Position numbers and translations under genes: made by a program. From an uncultured Clostridium sp. (GTDB lineage Bacteria; Bacillota; Clostridia; Clostridiales; Clostridiaceae): 64,000 bases of DNA. The notes under the pieces were generated by a model. The model did not search any database. It was not told the origin of the DNA and was given only the letters and a program-made list of their open reading frames with translations. Below, in pieces: positions 24,215-33,911 of the stretch (positions are counted from its first letter, which is position 1; every line of letters starts with the position of its first letter). The stretch spans positions 3,766 to 67,765 of the forward strand of contig CALBDU010000016.1 in the NCBI GenBank assembly GCA_937927335.1, read 5' to 3'.

Positions 24215-25591
24215 CTATTTTTTATATTTTTTTGAAAGAATCCTCCCCACATGAACGCCGCTGGCAGAAGCCTGGGAAAGGGAATGGGTCACACCGGAAC
24301 TATCCCCAAGTATATATAGATTTTTCACATTAGTCTCCAGGTTATGATCCACCTGAACCTTTGAATTGTAAAATTTAACTTCAACACCATAGAGCAGCGT
24401 ATCCTCATTTGCAGTACCAGGTGCAATTTTATCCAGAGCATAAATCATCTCTATTATGTCATCCAGCTGCCTCTTGGGAATAACCAGACTAAGGTCCCCC
24501 GAAGTAGCACTCATGGTTGGTTTTGTAAAGCTCTTGGCCATTCTTCTTACATTTGTCCTTCTGCCCTTTATTAAATCTCCAAATCTTTGTATCAAAACAC
24601 CTCCCCCCAGCATATTGCTCAGTCTGGCTATGGATTCACCATATTCGTTGCTGTCCTTGAAGGGTTCTGTGAAGTTATTTGATACCAGCAGTGCAAAATT
24701 TGTATTTTCCGTATGAAGCGCTTCATCAGAATAGCTGTGGCCATTAACGGTAACTATGCCGTTTGTATTTTCGCTAACCACTACACCATGAGGATTCATA
24801 CAGAAGGTCCTTACCAAATCGTTATATTTTCTTGTTCTGTAGACAATTTTGCTTTCATATACCTCTTTGGTTATATGGGCAAAAACCTCTGCAGGCAGTT
24901 CCACACGAACGCCTATATCTACTCTGCTTCTTTCAGTTTTGATATTCATCTTGTCACATATACCAGATATCCATTTTGAGCCCGAACGGCCTGTAGCTAA
25001 AACTAAATCCCTGCAGGTGAAATTGGTTTTCCGTGTTGAAATGGTAAATACATCATTATCCTTATTTATATCTGTTACTTCACAATCAAAGATGATATCA
25101 ACCTTATCCTTAAGGAAATCAAACATATTAGCCAGAATCTTGACATTTCTGTCTGTTCCAAAGTGCCTTACCTTTGCATCCAGCAAGTGGAGATCATATT
25201 TTAAAGCTTTGGTTTTCAGCTCAGAGTTTGCAGTGGAATAAAGCTTTGCCTCTGCACCTCCCATACCGCAAAGCACTTCATCTACATACCACATGAGATC
25301 AAGGGCTTCCTTGTCACCAACATACTTATTAAGATCTCCTCCGAAATTATTTGTTATATTATATTTTCCGTCTGAAAGGCTTCCTGCTCCACCAAAGCCG
25401 TTGACTATGTTGCAAACTCCGCAATGTATACAGGCTTTTATATTTTTATTATCTATAGGGCATATCCTTTGATCCAGAGAATGGCCTTTTTCAATCATTA
25501 ATACTTTAATATCCGATTTCTGCTTAATCAGTTCAAAGGCCGTAAAAACACCGCTGGCTCCTGCTCCTACAATTATCACATCATAATTCAT
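24215..25591 (-). CDS. FAD-dependent dehydrogenase of unknown substrate (COG2509-like)
   Basis: 458 residues. The N-terminal FAD-binding motif is YDVIIVGAGASGVFTAFELI; a Cys-rich stretch IKACIHCGVCNIVNGFGGAGSLSDGKYN follows at about 50-75, characteristic of this uncharacterised family of large NAD(P)/FAD-dependent dehydrogenases. A C-terminal NLYILGDSSGVTHSLSQASASG closes the flavin site. Function is unknown; anabolic electron transfer or tRNA/cofactor modification have been suggested for relatives but nothing here decides it. AGGAGGATTT precedes the ATG. It follows the DUF3006 gene by about 26 bp, so they are probably co-transcribed. Confidence 0.8.
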   Translation of the reverse strand: MNYDVIIVGAGASGVFTAFELIKQKSDIKVLMIEKGHSLDQRICPIDNKNIKACIHCGVCNIVNGFGGAGSLSDGKYNITNNFGGDLNKYVGDKEALDLMWYVDEVLCGMGGAEAKLYSTANSELKTKALKYDLHLLDAKVRHFGTDRNVKILANMFDFLKDKVDIIFDCEVTDINKDNDVFTISTRKTNFTCRDLVLATGRSGSKWISGICDKMNIKTERSRVDIGVRVELPAEVFAHITKEVYESKIVYRTRKYNDLVRTFCMNPHGVVVSENTNGIVTVNGHSYSDEALHTENTNFALLVSNNFTEPFKDSNEYGESIARLSNMLGGGVLIQRFGDLIKGRRTNVRRMAKSFTKPTMSATSGDLSLVIPKRQLDDIIEMIYALDKIAPGTANEDTLLYGVEVKFYNSKVQVDHNLETNVKNLYILGDSSGVTHSLSQASASGVHVGRILSKKYKK

Positions 25592-25617
25592 AAGTAAATC
25601 CTCCTAATAAGCTTTAT

Positions 25618-25827
25618 TTATTTCCACATATCTTCTGTTTCCTTCAGTATTTTATCTTTTCTCCTCTGAGTTTCCGGCAAATCTACGGTAATGCAATCCT
25701 GAATATTAATTACATCTCCCTCCTTGATATTTCGGGGAAGAATGTCCAGCTTAATATTTGTAATTTTTTTATCCTCCAGTTCAACCACAGCATAATTCCC
25801 TTCTATCCTATCCACTATACCTATCAT
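25618..25827 (-). CDS. DUF3006 domain protein
   Basis: A 69-residue protein with the beta-rich DUF3006 pattern (MIGIVDRIEGNYAVVELED, DILPRNIKEGDVI). In other clostridia this small domain is found near MBL-fold or competence-like genes; no function is established. GAGGATGTG precedes the ATG. It lies between alr and the FAD dehydrogenase, but a strong terminator separates it from the end of alr on its downstream path only after alr, so it starts its own transcript. Confidence 0.78.
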   Translation of the reverse strand: MIGIVDRIEGNYAVVELEDKKITNIKLDILPRNIKEGDVINIQDCITVDLPETQRRKDKILKETEDMWK

Positions 25828-25875
25828 TTATTCACATCCTCAAAGTTATAATTTCTACATATATTATATCAAAAA

Positions 25876-25900
25876 AACTGCCGGCGGTATGCCGGCAGTT
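25876..25900 (-). terminator. Terminator of alr
   Basis: AACTGCCGGC and GCCGGCAGTT form a perfect 10-bp GC-rich stem with a GGTAT loop; the minus-strand product ends in seven U. Confidence 0.92.
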
Positions 25901-25905
25901 AAATA

Positions 25906-27069
25906 TTAAAGGATGTAATCTCTTACTTTTACTATCTCTCCACCCTTAATATAAACTCTTGGTACTCTTTTGCCTATCATGCAAAGAACTTCATAGTTGA
26001 TAGTACCCAGCAGAGGAGCGATATCATCCACATCAAATTTCAGATTTCCGTCTGTTCCCATGAGTATAACTTCATCCCCCACCTTAACGTCCGGAACATC
26101 GGTAATATCCAACATACATTGATCCATGCATATATTCCCTACTACAGGTGCAAATTTTCCATTGATAATTACCTTTGCTTTACCTGACAGCATTCTGGTA
26201 TATCCATCTGCATAGCCTATTCCTATTGTAGCTATTATGCTCTTTCTCTCTGTCTTAAATTTTCTTCCATAGCCAATATACTGTCCAGCTTCAAGAGTCT
26301 TAATATGAAGTATGCAGGCTTTCAGTGTCATTACAGGCTTAATATCCAGCTGGTTTTTGTCTACTTCTGTGGAAGGATAATAACCGTACAGGATTATTCC
26401 TGGTCTTGCACCATCATAATGGGTGTCAGGTAGCTCCATAATAGCCGCACTGTTTGCCACATCCCTTATATTTATCTTAACTCCGTTTTCAAGAAGCTTG
26501 TTAAGAAACCAATTGTAATTATCAAACTGGTACTTTGAATATTCCTTGCTGGTTTCATCGGCAGTGCTGAAATGAGAGAATAAGCCCTCAATTTCAAGGT
26601 TATGAATTTTGCTTATTTTAACTGCTTCCTGAACGCTTTCCTCGTTTGGAAGAAATCCTATACGACCCATACCTGTATCAACTTTAATATGTATTTTTAC
26701 AGTTTTATTTTTAGCTTCGGCAGCCTTTGATAATTTGCATGCATAATCATAGTTAAATACTACAGGCTGAAGATCATAGTCAATTAAATCATCAAACAAG
26801 GTTTCAGGAGTTACACCAAGAATATTAATAGGGCAGGTGATTCCAGCTTTTCTTAACTCAACCCCTTCGCTTAATACAGCAACAGCAAGCCTTGTAGCAC
26901 CATTTTCAAGAAGTACTGGTGCAACATCCACAGCACCATGACCGTATGCATCAGCCTTAACTACTCCAAATAGATCTTTGCTTTTAGCTTTTGCCCTGAT
27001 ACTTTTCATATTGTAGGCAAGATTATCCAGGTTAACTTCCTCCCAGACTGGTCTGAAATTTTTAAACAT
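25906..27069 (-). CDS. alr: Alanine racemase
   Basis: 387 residues; a PLP enzyme interconverting L- and D-alanine for peptidoglycan. The PLP lysine is Lys38 in FGVVKADAYGHGAV; the catalytic Tyr is in GIGYADGYTRM (about 265). IKVDTGMGRIGF and GNICMDQCMLD are also family features. I chose the ATG at 27069, preceded by AGGGGGT; the 21-residue upstream extension has no ribosome site. It is monocistronic with a strong terminator. Confidence 0.96.
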   Translation of the reverse strand: MFKNFRPVWEEVNLDNLAYNMKSIRAKAKSKDLFGVVKADAYGHGAVDVAPVLLENGATRLAVAVLSEGVELRKAGITCPINILGVTPETLFDDLIDYDLQPVVFNYDYACKLSKAAEAKNKTVKIHIKVDTGMGRIGFLPNEESVQEAVKISKIHNLEIEGLFSHFSTADETSKEYSKYQFDNYNWFLNKLLENGVKINIRDVANSAAIMELPDTHYDGARPGIILYGYYPSTEVDKNQLDIKPVMTLKACILHIKTLEAGQYIGYGRKFKTERKSIIATIGIGYADGYTRMLSGKAKVIINGKFAPVVGNICMDQCMLDITDVPDVKVGDEVILMGTDGNLKFDVDDIAPLLGTINYEVLCMIGKRVPRVYIKGGEIVKVRDYIL

Positions 27070-27331
27070 AATAATACCCCCTAAAATTTTACATTTAATT
27101 TTTCCAGTATTCACCGGAAAATTTACCAGCAATAAATGAGAAATTTAATTGAAACAATTTCATTAATATGAACTCGATTAGGTCTAACTGTATTATATTC
27201 CAATGAAAATAATAATTCAATGCTGACAGGTTTCATTTTTTACAATTTTCAGTAATTAATAGATCCCTGAGACAGCCCTTACATACATAAAGTTTTAATT
27301 TTAATATTATTATGTTATAATTTTCATATGC

Positions 27332-27337
27332 TATAAT
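27332..27337 (+). promoter_or_regulatory. Extended -10 element upstream of the CNNM gene
   Basis: TGCTATAAT (extended -10) lies 25 bp before the ATG at 27362; no convincing -35 is seen. The remainder of 27070-27361 is AT-rich with nothing else recognised. Confidence 0.4.
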
Positions 27338-27361
27338 TTAAATTACAAGGAGGATTCTCAA

Positions 27362-28684
27362 ATGGACAGTGGTCCTAGTAAAATCTTACTGGAGCTATTA
27401 TTGATTCTGGTTATGATAATGATAAATGCTTTTTTTGCCGCATCTGAAATGGCAATAGTATCTTTAAATAAAACAAAAATATCTCTTCTGGCTTCAGAAG
27501 GAGATGAAAAAGCAATTATTATCAGTAAGCTCCTTGATGAACCCAGCAGGTTTCTTGCCACCATACAGGTGGGAATAACCTTAACAGGGTTCCTGGCCAG
27601 TGCTTTTGCCGCTACAAGCATTTCCAAATATGTCACTAAGCTGCTGGAAAACTTCGGCATTTACGGCGGTGAACAAATTTCCGTGGTGGTAATAACAATT
27701 CTAATGTCCTATCTCACTCTGGTATTAGGTGAACTGTTCCCTAAAAGGGTGGCTCTGAATAATTCAGAAAAAATATCCATGATGGTAATAAAACCCATAT
27801 TGTTTTTCTCAAAAATAACAAAGCCTTTCGTTAAAATGCTAACTTTTTCATCCAATGTACTGCTAAGAATATTTGGTATTAATTCAGAGGACCTTGAAGA
27901 ACAGGTATCCGAGGAAGAAATTAGAATGATGATAAATGTAGGGGAAGAAACCGGAGTTATCAATGAAACTGAAAAGGAAATGATAGACGGCATATTTCAG
28001 TTTGACGACACCCTTGCCAAGGAAATTATGACACCGAGAACAAATGTATTTGCCATAGATATTACAATGCCTATGAACGAACTAATTGACCAGGTGCTGG
28101 AGGAGCAGTATTCCAGGATACCTGTTTACGAGGATGATATTGATAATATTATCGGAGTGCTTTATATGAAGGATCTTTTTGTTGAATTAAGAAGAAAGGA
28201 TCTGGAGCTTGAAGACGTGCGTTCTTTGTTAAGACCTGCGTATTTTGTGCCTGAAACTAAAAATATAGATACCTTGTTTAAGGAGCTTCAAAATACTAAA
28301 AATCATATGGCCATGCTCATTGACGAATATGGCGGTTTTTCAGGTATAGTTACCATAGAAGATTTGATTGAAGAGGTAATGGGAAATATCTTTGATGAAT
28401 ATGACGAAAATGATGATTATATCAAAAAGTTAGATAAAAACACATATCTGGTGGATGGTCTTGTGTCCATCAGTGAAATAAATGAGGCCCTGGATCTGGA
28501 GCTTCCGTCGGATAATTACGATACCATAGGAGGCTTTGTAATTAATCTTTTAGGAAGCATACCAAAGGATAATGAAACTCCCATGGCGGAGTATGAAAAT
28601 ATATCCTTCAAGGTAGAAAATATAAATGAAAAAAGAATAGAAAAGCTGAAAATGACAATAAAGGAAGCGGATTTATCAGAATAA
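27362..28684 (+). CDS. CNNM/CorC-family (HlyC-like) membrane protein with CBS domains
   Basis: 440 residues. The DUF21/CNNM membrane domain (about 1-190, four hydrophobic segments) begins with LLLILVMIMINAFFAASEMA; two CBS motifs follow (about 205-330, with IMTPRTNVFAID and a DEYGGFSGIVTIEDLIEEVMG segment), then a CorC_HlyC transporter-associated domain (about 340-430). Members export or sense Mg2+/Co2+; the old name hemolysin is misleading. A textbook ribosome site (AAGGAGG) precedes the ATG. Its 3' end overlaps the convergent metallopeptidase gene by 9 bp. Confidence 0.9.
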   Translation: MDSGPSKILLELLLILVMIMINAFFAASEMAIVSLNKTKISLLASEGDEKAIIISKLLDEPSRFLATIQVGITLTGFLASAFAATSISKYVTKLLENFGIYGGEQISVVVITILMSYLTLVLGELFPKRVALNNSEKISMMVIKPILFFSKITKPFVKMLTFSSNVLLRIFGINSEDLEEQVSEEEIRMMINVGEETGVINETEKEMIDGIFQFDDTLAKEIMTPRTNVFAIDITMPMNELIDQVLEEQYSRIPVYEDDIDNIIGVLYMKDLFVELRRKDLELEDVRSLLRPAYFVPETKNIDTLFKELQNTKNHMAMLIDEYGGFSGIVTIEDLIEEVMGNIFDEYDENDDYIKKLDKNTYLVDGLVSISEINEALDLELPSDNYDTIGGFVINLLGSIPKDNETPMAEYENISFKVENINEKRIEKLKMTIKEADLSE

Positions 28685-29338
28685 AGCTTTATAGGGACTG
28701 GCCTTAAGCCAGTTTCTTTTTTTTCTGTAATCAGGAATATAGGATTCCACCGCCATCCAAAATTCCCTGGAGTGGTTTTTATGTATTATATGGCATAGCT
28801 CATGAATTAAAATATAGTCAACTACATCAAGAGGTGCCAGTGCCAGTTTGAAATTTATGCTTATATTGTTATCCCTGGAGCAGCTTCCCCATATGGTCTT
28901 CTGGTTCTTTACAGTTATTTTATTTGGCACTACTCCAATTTGAGCAGCCAGAATCCTTATACGCACGGAAATGCCTTTTTTAAAATCCTCTCTGTATTTG
29001 TTGTAAAGATAATCATTTATTCCCCTATACAGCAAACCTGGATTGTCCTGGCAATGATAAACGGTAAAGTCAGGTCCTTCAATCTTTATCCTAAGCTCAT
29101 TTTCTATTATTCTTACTAACTTTAACCTGTATTCTTTTCCGAAGAAAATTATTTTATCACCATCCTGGTAAGTTTTCATTCTGCTTTTAGCTTCAGCAAT
29201 CCACTTTTCTTTCCTTTTTACTATATCATCCACAGCTCTGGTACTGGCCTTCAAAGGTGCATATACAAGCACCTCCCCGGTTTGTGATATACAAATACCT
29301 ACAGTTTTTCTTTTTTTTCTTAACAGCCTATATTCCAT
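28676..29338 (-). CDS. YgjP/SprT-like zinc metallopeptidase (M48-related, DUF45)
   Basis: 220 residues. The zinc-peptidase motif HELCHIIHKNHSREFW (HExxH, then downstream His/Glu) identifies a DUF45/YgjP protein; WGSC in TIWGSCSRDNNI is a second hallmark. The protein is cytosolic. Biological role is unknown; some relatives are encoded with restriction enzymes or act on blocked proteins. It overlaps the preceding GGDEF gene by 19 bp on the same strand and the following CNNM gene convergently. Confidence 0.85.
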   Translation of the reverse strand: MEYRLLRKKRKTVGICISQTGEVLVYAPLKASTRAVDDIVKRKEKWIAEAKSRMKTYQDGDKIIFFGKEYRLKLVRIIENELRIKIEGPDFTVYHCQDNPGLLYRGINDYLYNKYREDFKKGISVRIRILAAQIGVVPNKITVKNQKTIWGSCSRDNNISINFKLALAPLDVVDYILIHELCHIIHKNHSREFWMAVESYIPDYRKKRNWLKASPYKALF

Positions 29339-30378
29339 GCCATTACCTTGTTCTTTCCTGTTCTTTTTGCTACATACAGCATATTATCAGCTTTTTTTAT
29401 TACATCATCCAGTATCCTGTCTTCCGGCTCCAAAATACTTACACCTATGGAAACAGTAATTTTTTCACTTATATCCCCGAAGATTATAGCTTCGCTCTCA
29501 ATAAGTTTCCTGATTCGGTTCATTTCATTTTCTGCTGCCTTTATATCAGTGATATTATGGAGGCAGATAATTATTTCCTCCCCACCATATCTGCATACAA
29601 TATCAGGCTCCTCCAGATTTTCCTTAAGAATTCTTGAAATTGTAGTTAAGACGTAATCCCCGTAAAGATGACCATAATTATCATTACAGTTCTTAAAATC
29701 ATCAAAATCCAGCATAGCAATGGCTATATCCTTGCCGCCCATGCTTAAGTATCTGGAAACCTTCTGATAAAAATAATTTCTGTTAAATAAGCCTGTAAGA
29801 AAGTCTCTGTTGGAAATCTCCTTTATTCTATTGTATAGCTTATTATTCTCAAAGCAAATTGCAATATGGTTGCATATGGATCTTATAAATTTCACATGAA
29901 AGTCATTAAAATAATTCAAACTTTCATGTTCAACCACTATATAGCCAAGTACTTCATCCTTTAAGGATATGGGCATTCCAAGAGAGGAATGTACTTTAAT
30001 ATCAGTACTTCTGCAGAGATTTTCCTCGGAATTACTGAGAAATCCCTGATAGGAATCAATATCCATGCTGTTTATGAGATTCATATGGTGGACTGTTTCC
30101 TTAAGGTTTGTATCCTTTAGCTGAAGCTTTCCCTTTTCTTTTATATAAATTGTGGAATATTCAGCACCCAAAACTCCCATAAGCACATCATTAACCATAA
30201 GCAATATTTTTTCATTCCCCAAGCACTGATTAATATATTCACTGATACTCAAAACAGATGAAAACATATTCAATTTATTCTCCAATTCAACTATTTTTGT
30301 ATTCAGCTTTTGTATGGTTGTCTCACTAAGCTCCTGATATCTTATCAATTCCTCAACTAATTCTTTTTTCTCATCCAT
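29320..30378 (-). CDS. GAF-GGDEF diguanylate cyclase
   Basis: 352 residues. An N-terminal coiled coil (about 5-40) is followed by a GAF-like sensor (about 45-175) and a GGDEF domain (about 190-345). The active-site motif is RYGGEEII (GGEEF-type, compatible with activity), preceded by DFDDFKNCNDNYGH, the metal and substrate signature. An RxxD I-site was not evident. It should make c-di-GMP in response to a GAF ligand or redox signal. AAGGAGAATTTT precedes the ATG. It sits directly after an EAL-HDOD protein on the same strand, making a c-di-GMP pair. Confidence 0.88.
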   Translation of the reverse strand: MDEKKELVEELIRYQELSETTIQKLNTKIVELENKLNMFSSVLSISEYINQCLGNEKILLMVNDVLMGVLGAEYSTIYIKEKGKLQLKDTNLKETVHHMNLINSMDIDSYQGFLSNSEENLCRSTDIKVHSSLGMPISLKDEVLGYIVVEHESLNYFNDFHVKFIRSICNHIAICFENNKLYNRIKEISNRDFLTGLFNRNYFYQKVSRYLSMGGKDIAIAMLDFDDFKNCNDNYGHLYGDYVLTTISRILKENLEEPDIVCRYGGEEIIICLHNITDIKAAENEMNRIRKLIESEAIIFGDISEKITVSIGVSILEPEDRILDDVIKKADNMLYVAKRTGKNKVMAWNIGC

Positions 30379-30405
30379 TTAAAATTCTCCTTAGCCAAAG
30401 TCTGG

Positions 30406-31614
30406 TTATAAATCAATTTTTTCAGCCCAATCCAATGCTTCTATATAGCAGCGATATATCTTGTCTCCGCTTATTCCTACAGGCTCCAGATATTCATCCA
30501 CCACATCCCAGTTGCCTGCCTCATATTCCTTTATTACCCGCAAAATACGAGTGTTTATATTATCCCGTCCGCTCAATGTATCCTTAATATCCTTTGATAA
30601 AGGAAGCTCCTTCAAAATTTCATCCATGGGCATATCGATAAATTTGTCTATTAAAGAAAACATACCAGTGAGAAACATATCAAAGGAATTTATATCAAAA
30701 CCTGTATTCTCAGCAATAAGCTCCCCAAACCTTGCTCTTATCAGTGATATTGTAATAATTGGCTCCTGTCTGTTCTCTGTCAGCGATTCCAGGGTTATTA
30801 CATAAAGCCATTTTTTCAGATTATCCACACCAATGAGAACTATGGCTTGTCTTATAGAAGAAATTTCAGTTTTAAACCCATAGGAGGCACAGTTGATAAG
30901 CTTCAACAGCTTATATGACAAACCCAGATCCTTTTTAATTGAATTTTCAACGGCAATTATATCTACACACTGGTTGTTTAATTCTTCAACTACACTCAAA
31001 TAATTTATTTTATTGGTAAACAGCTCCTTTGTGGTTAATACCAGGGGCGCGCTTAGATAATATCCCTGAAAATAGGTATATCCCGCTGCAGCTGCATAAT
31101 CAAGATCCTCTTTTGTTTCAACCTTTTCCGCAAGAAATTTTATTTTACCGTTATTAAATTTTTTCACTATATCTTTTCTTTCTTCTCCTCTTGTAAGAAG
31201 AAAATCAATCTTAATAAAGTCCACCATATCCATTATTTCATCCTGGTCCTTATTGTACAGGAAATCATCAAGGGCTATTTTGAAACCCTTCTGTTTAAGC
31301 CGTTTTATTGAATTTATTACTTCCTGACTGAAGGTCACGGTTTCCAGAATTTCAACAACTACCATTTCCGGGGAAAAGAAATCTATAATATCAGAATTGA
31401 TAAGATTTTCATCAAAATTTAGAAATGCTGTTTTGTCACCAATGAGGGATTCCATACTGAATAGAGAAAAGCTGTTCTTTATAACCTGAAGAGTGGCATG
31501 TGTACTGTCTGTGTTATCAAAAGCATTTTTTTCCGTGCTTCTGAAGAGCAGTTCATATGCCACTACTTCTCTTTTTTTATTAAATATTGGCTGTCTTGCT
31601 ATATACACATTCAT
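30406..31614 (-). CDS. EAL-HDOD (YuxH-type) signalling protein with degenerate EAL
   Basis: 402 residues. An N-terminal EAL domain (about 1-205) starts MNVYIARQPIFNKKREVVAYELLFRS, where the EAL signature is ELL, a common inactive or binding-only variant in YuxH proteins; IKIDFLL and FLAEKVET remain. A C-terminal HDOD domain (about 210-400) has the usual LLKLINCASYGFKTEISSIRQA. It probably acts as a c-di-GMP sensor or scaffold rather than a phosphodiesterase. It is followed 28 bp later by a diguanylate cyclase gene, consistent with an operon. Confidence 0.88.
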   Translation of the reverse strand: MNVYIARQPIFNKKREVVAYELLFRSTEKNAFDNTDSTHATLQVIKNSFSLFSMESLIGDKTAFLNFDENLINSDIIDFFSPEMVVVEILETVTFSQEVINSIKRLKQKGFKIALDDFLYNKDQDEIMDMVDFIKIDFLLTRGEERKDIVKKFNNGKIKFLAEKVETKEDLDYAAAAGYTYFQGYYLSAPLVLTTKELFTNKINYLSVVEELNNQCVDIIAVENSIKKDLGLSYKLLKLINCASYGFKTEISSIRQAIVLIGVDNLKKWLYVITLESLTENRQEPIITISLIRARFGELIAENTGFDINSFDMFLTGMFSLIDKFIDMPMDEILKELPLSKDIKDTLSGRDNINTRILRVIKEYEAGNWDVVDEYLEPVGISGDKIYRCYIEALDWAEKIDL

Positions 31615-31659
31615 AGTGACCTCGCATAAATAAATATTATGGGATACTTTATTTATACA

Positions 31660-31688
31660 ATTATATCACACCTGAATTGCAAGTTGAA
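31660..31688 (-). promoter_or_regulatory. Promoter of the EAL-HDOD/GGDEF operon
   Basis: On the minus strand TTCAAC (31683-31688) and TATAAT (31660-31665) are 17 bp apart, in the short gap before 31614. Confidence 0.6.
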
Positions 31689-31692
31689 TAGT

Positions 31693-33045
31693 CTACCAGC
31701 CCTTTGCAGTCTCCAAAACTTCGTCTGGAATTTCGCCAGCCATAAATTCCTTCATGGCCTCTTCAATTATTTCAATAGCCTTGTCCATCTGTTCATAGGT
31801 TATAACAAGCGGAGGCTGTATCCTTAGTACATTATTTGCAAAGAAGGTTAAGAGCAGCCCTTTTTCCCAGCATCTGTAGCATATCTTTGCACAGGCTTCC
31901 TGATACCTCTCCTTAGTTACAGGATCCTTTACCAGGTCTACTCCTATACTGAGTCCCAGGCCCCTTACATCTCCAATCATAGGATATTTTTCCTTTAATT
32001 GTTCAAATTTTTTCTTTAAATATGCTCCCTTTTCTTCAGATCCTTTCAAAAGGCCCTCTTCCTCTATTACATCAATTGTAGCCAATGAAGCCTGGCAGCA
32101 TACCGGATTTCCTATAGTTGTGAATAAATGGGCTGGTGGTCCAACTGATTCCATAATTTCCTCTCTGGCTACTATGGCACTCATTGGCATTCCCGAGGCT
32201 ATAGATTTACCCATAACTATAATGTCTGGATCAACTCCAAAGTGTTCCACAGCAAACCACTTGCCTGTCCTACCAAAGCCCTGCTGAACTTCGTCCACAG
32301 CAAACAATATTCCATGCTGCTGGCAGATCTCGTAAAGCTTTTTTACATATTTTGCAGGTGGAATTACTATTCCTCCATCTCCGGCAATAGGCTCCATGAT
32401 GATTACAGCAACTTCCTCCGGCGGCAAGTATGAAGTGAATTTTTCCTGAAGCTCATTGAGGCACTCCAGATTGCAGCTTTCAACTGTCTTTCCGCATCTG
32501 CACCTGTAGCAGTCAGGATAGTTTATATGAAATATATCCGGAACCAAAGGTCCAATTTTTCTTCTCATGTTCAGACTTAAAGCGGATATGGATATGGAAC
32601 CGTATGTAGAACCATGATAAGCCCCTACAAAGGAAATTATTTTTGTTCTTCCAGTATATGCCCTTGCTATTTTCATCATACCGTCATTTGCATCGGATCC
32701 TGTCAAACCGAACATTACCTTTTTGCTGAATTTGCCAGGTGTAATTTCTACCAGTTTTTCCGCAAGCTTAATAAGTGGTTCGTGATACATGTAAGCAGGT
32801 GTATAATGAATAAATTCTGCAGCCTGCTCCTGAATTGCTTTTACAACTTTAGGATGAGAATGGCCTGTATTCGTAGCACCAGCACTGGCAAGCATGTCTA
32901 TGTATTCATTGCCGTCCGCATCTTCAATAATAGCACCATGTCCACTCTTAACAACCAATGGATAATATGGAACTCTAGCTCCGGTTGCGATAACTTTTCT
33001 GTCTCGTTCAACTAATTCCTGGCATTTTTTTACGTCACGCTTCAT
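31693..33045 (-). CDS. Class III PLP aminotransferase (GABA-aminotransferase/epimerase-like)
   Basis: 450 residues. Fold type I class III aminotransferase: GLTGSDANDGMMKIARAYTG, SFVGAYHGSTYGS, the acidic AVDEVQQGFGRTG and the PLP lysine in VMGKSIASGMPMSA (about 280). A CRCGKTVESC insertion (about 175) could bind metal. It resembles 4-aminobutyrate aminotransferases and amino acid epimerases of this group, which cannot be told apart by eye. In context it is one of two aminotransferases flanking two CycA-type permeases and an MmsA dehydrogenase, so an omega-amino acid or an epimerisation step is likely. The ATG follows AGGGGGG. An AT-rich gap of 93 bp separates it from the regulator gene upstream on the same strand. 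Confidence 0.88.
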   Translation of the reverse strand: MKRDVKKCQELVERDRKVIATGARVPYYPLVVKSGHGAIIEDADGNEYIDMLASAGATNTGHSHPKVVKAIQEQAAEFIHYTPAYMYHEPLIKLAEKLVEITPGKFSKKVMFGLTGSDANDGMMKIARAYTGRTKIISFVGAYHGSTYGSISISALSLNMRRKIGPLVPDIFHINYPDCYRCRCGKTVESCNLECLNELQEKFTSYLPPEEVAVIIMEPIAGDGGIVIPPAKYVKKLYEICQQHGILFAVDEVQQGFGRTGKWFAVEHFGVDPDIIVMGKSIASGMPMSAIVAREEIMESVGPPAHLFTTIGNPVCCQASLATIDVIEEEGLLKGSEEKGAYLKKKFEQLKEKYPMIGDVRGLGLSIGVDLVKDPVTKERYQEACAKICYRCWEKGLLLTFFANNVLRIQPPLVITYEQMDKAIEIIEEAMKEFMAGEIPDEVLETAKGW

Positions 33046-33138
33046 TAAAATTCCCCCCTATAAAAAATTTAATTTTAACTTAATTAATTATTTATTAATT
33101 ATTTTACTATTTATTAAATTTTTGGTCAACAAAAAATA

Positions 33139-33690
33139 TTAATAAATTGGAGGACAGATATTGGATATCCCAGTGATCTTTTTTGATGTAGGATTATAAA
33201 ATTTATGAGGTATATTTTCCTGAATATATATGCTGTCTCCTGTGTTAAGTCTGTATTTTTCATCTCCCAGGTTAATTTCTATTGTACCGTCCAGTATGTA
33301 AATGCACTCATCTGCTGCATGAACCATAAATTCCTCACTGCTCCAGCTATGTGGTTCCAGTTGGAAATATATAATTTCCATTTTAAGATTAATCTCTCTG
33401 TCTGCAGCCATGGGAGTCATAAATTCATACGCAATACTTGAATTAGGGAGTTCCAGCTTTTTTCTTTTATCTGCCTTAACAAGTACATTCTTCCTTTTGT
33501 CTTCCGCTAGAAAAGAGTACAAGGGCACCTCCAAGGCCATTGATATCTTTCTTAAAGATGACAGTGAAGGATCTATTAAATTTCTCTCTATTTGTGATAG
33601 ATAGCTGGCTGTGAGGCTTGTTTTATCCGCCAGTTCATTAAGGGTAAGCCCTTTTTCCTGCCTTATGGATCTGATTTTTGCACCAAACAT
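33139..33690 (-). CDS. XRE-type HTH regulator with C-terminal cupin sensor
   Basis: 183 residues. An N-terminal HTH_XRE (about 1-60: IRSIRQEKGLTLNELADKTSLTASYLSQIERN) is joined to a cupin (about 100-183) with DECIYILDGTIEINLGDEKY, GDSIYIQENIPHKFYNP. This architecture is common for regulators of amino acid and polyamine catabolism (PuuR-like). The start at 33690 follows CGGAGGGA; a 40-residue upstream extension has no ribosome site. It is divergent from the first CycA-type permease across a 424-bp region with two promoters and a palindrome, and the aminotransferase lies downstream on its own strand; it probably controls both directions. Confidence 0.9.
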   Translation of the reverse strand: MFGAKIRSIRQEKGLTLNELADKTSLTASYLSQIERNLIDPSLSSLRKISMALEVPLYSFLAEDKRKNVLVKADKRKKLELPNSSIAYEFMTPMAADREINLKMEIIYFQLEPHSWSSEEFMVHAADECIYILDGTIEINLGDEKYRLNTGDSIYIQENIPHKFYNPTSKKITGISNICPPIY

Positions 33691-33727
33691 AAAATCCCTC
33701 CGTTTTTTGAGAAAATATATATTGAAT

Positions 33728-33756
33728 ATTTTACACCAATTCAACATATAAGTAAA
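33728..33756 (-). promoter_or_regulatory. Promoter of the XRE-cupin gene
   Basis: On the minus strand TTTACT (33751-33756) and TAAAAT (33728-33733) are 17 bp apart. It belongs to the 424-bp gene-free stretch 33691-34114, which holds two divergent promoters and the palindrome at 33912-33946. Confidence 0.6.
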
Positions 33757-33911
33757 ATAAATAGTAAACTTCTGCCACTTTAATGCAATAAATTGATAAA
33801 TTAATATCAATTATATTCATATAATTTTATATTACCAATTTTCACATAATTGAAAATATGCATTTGAAATCAAGCAATTATGGTCATTATAGGCTTCTTA
33901 TTTCCTCTAAA

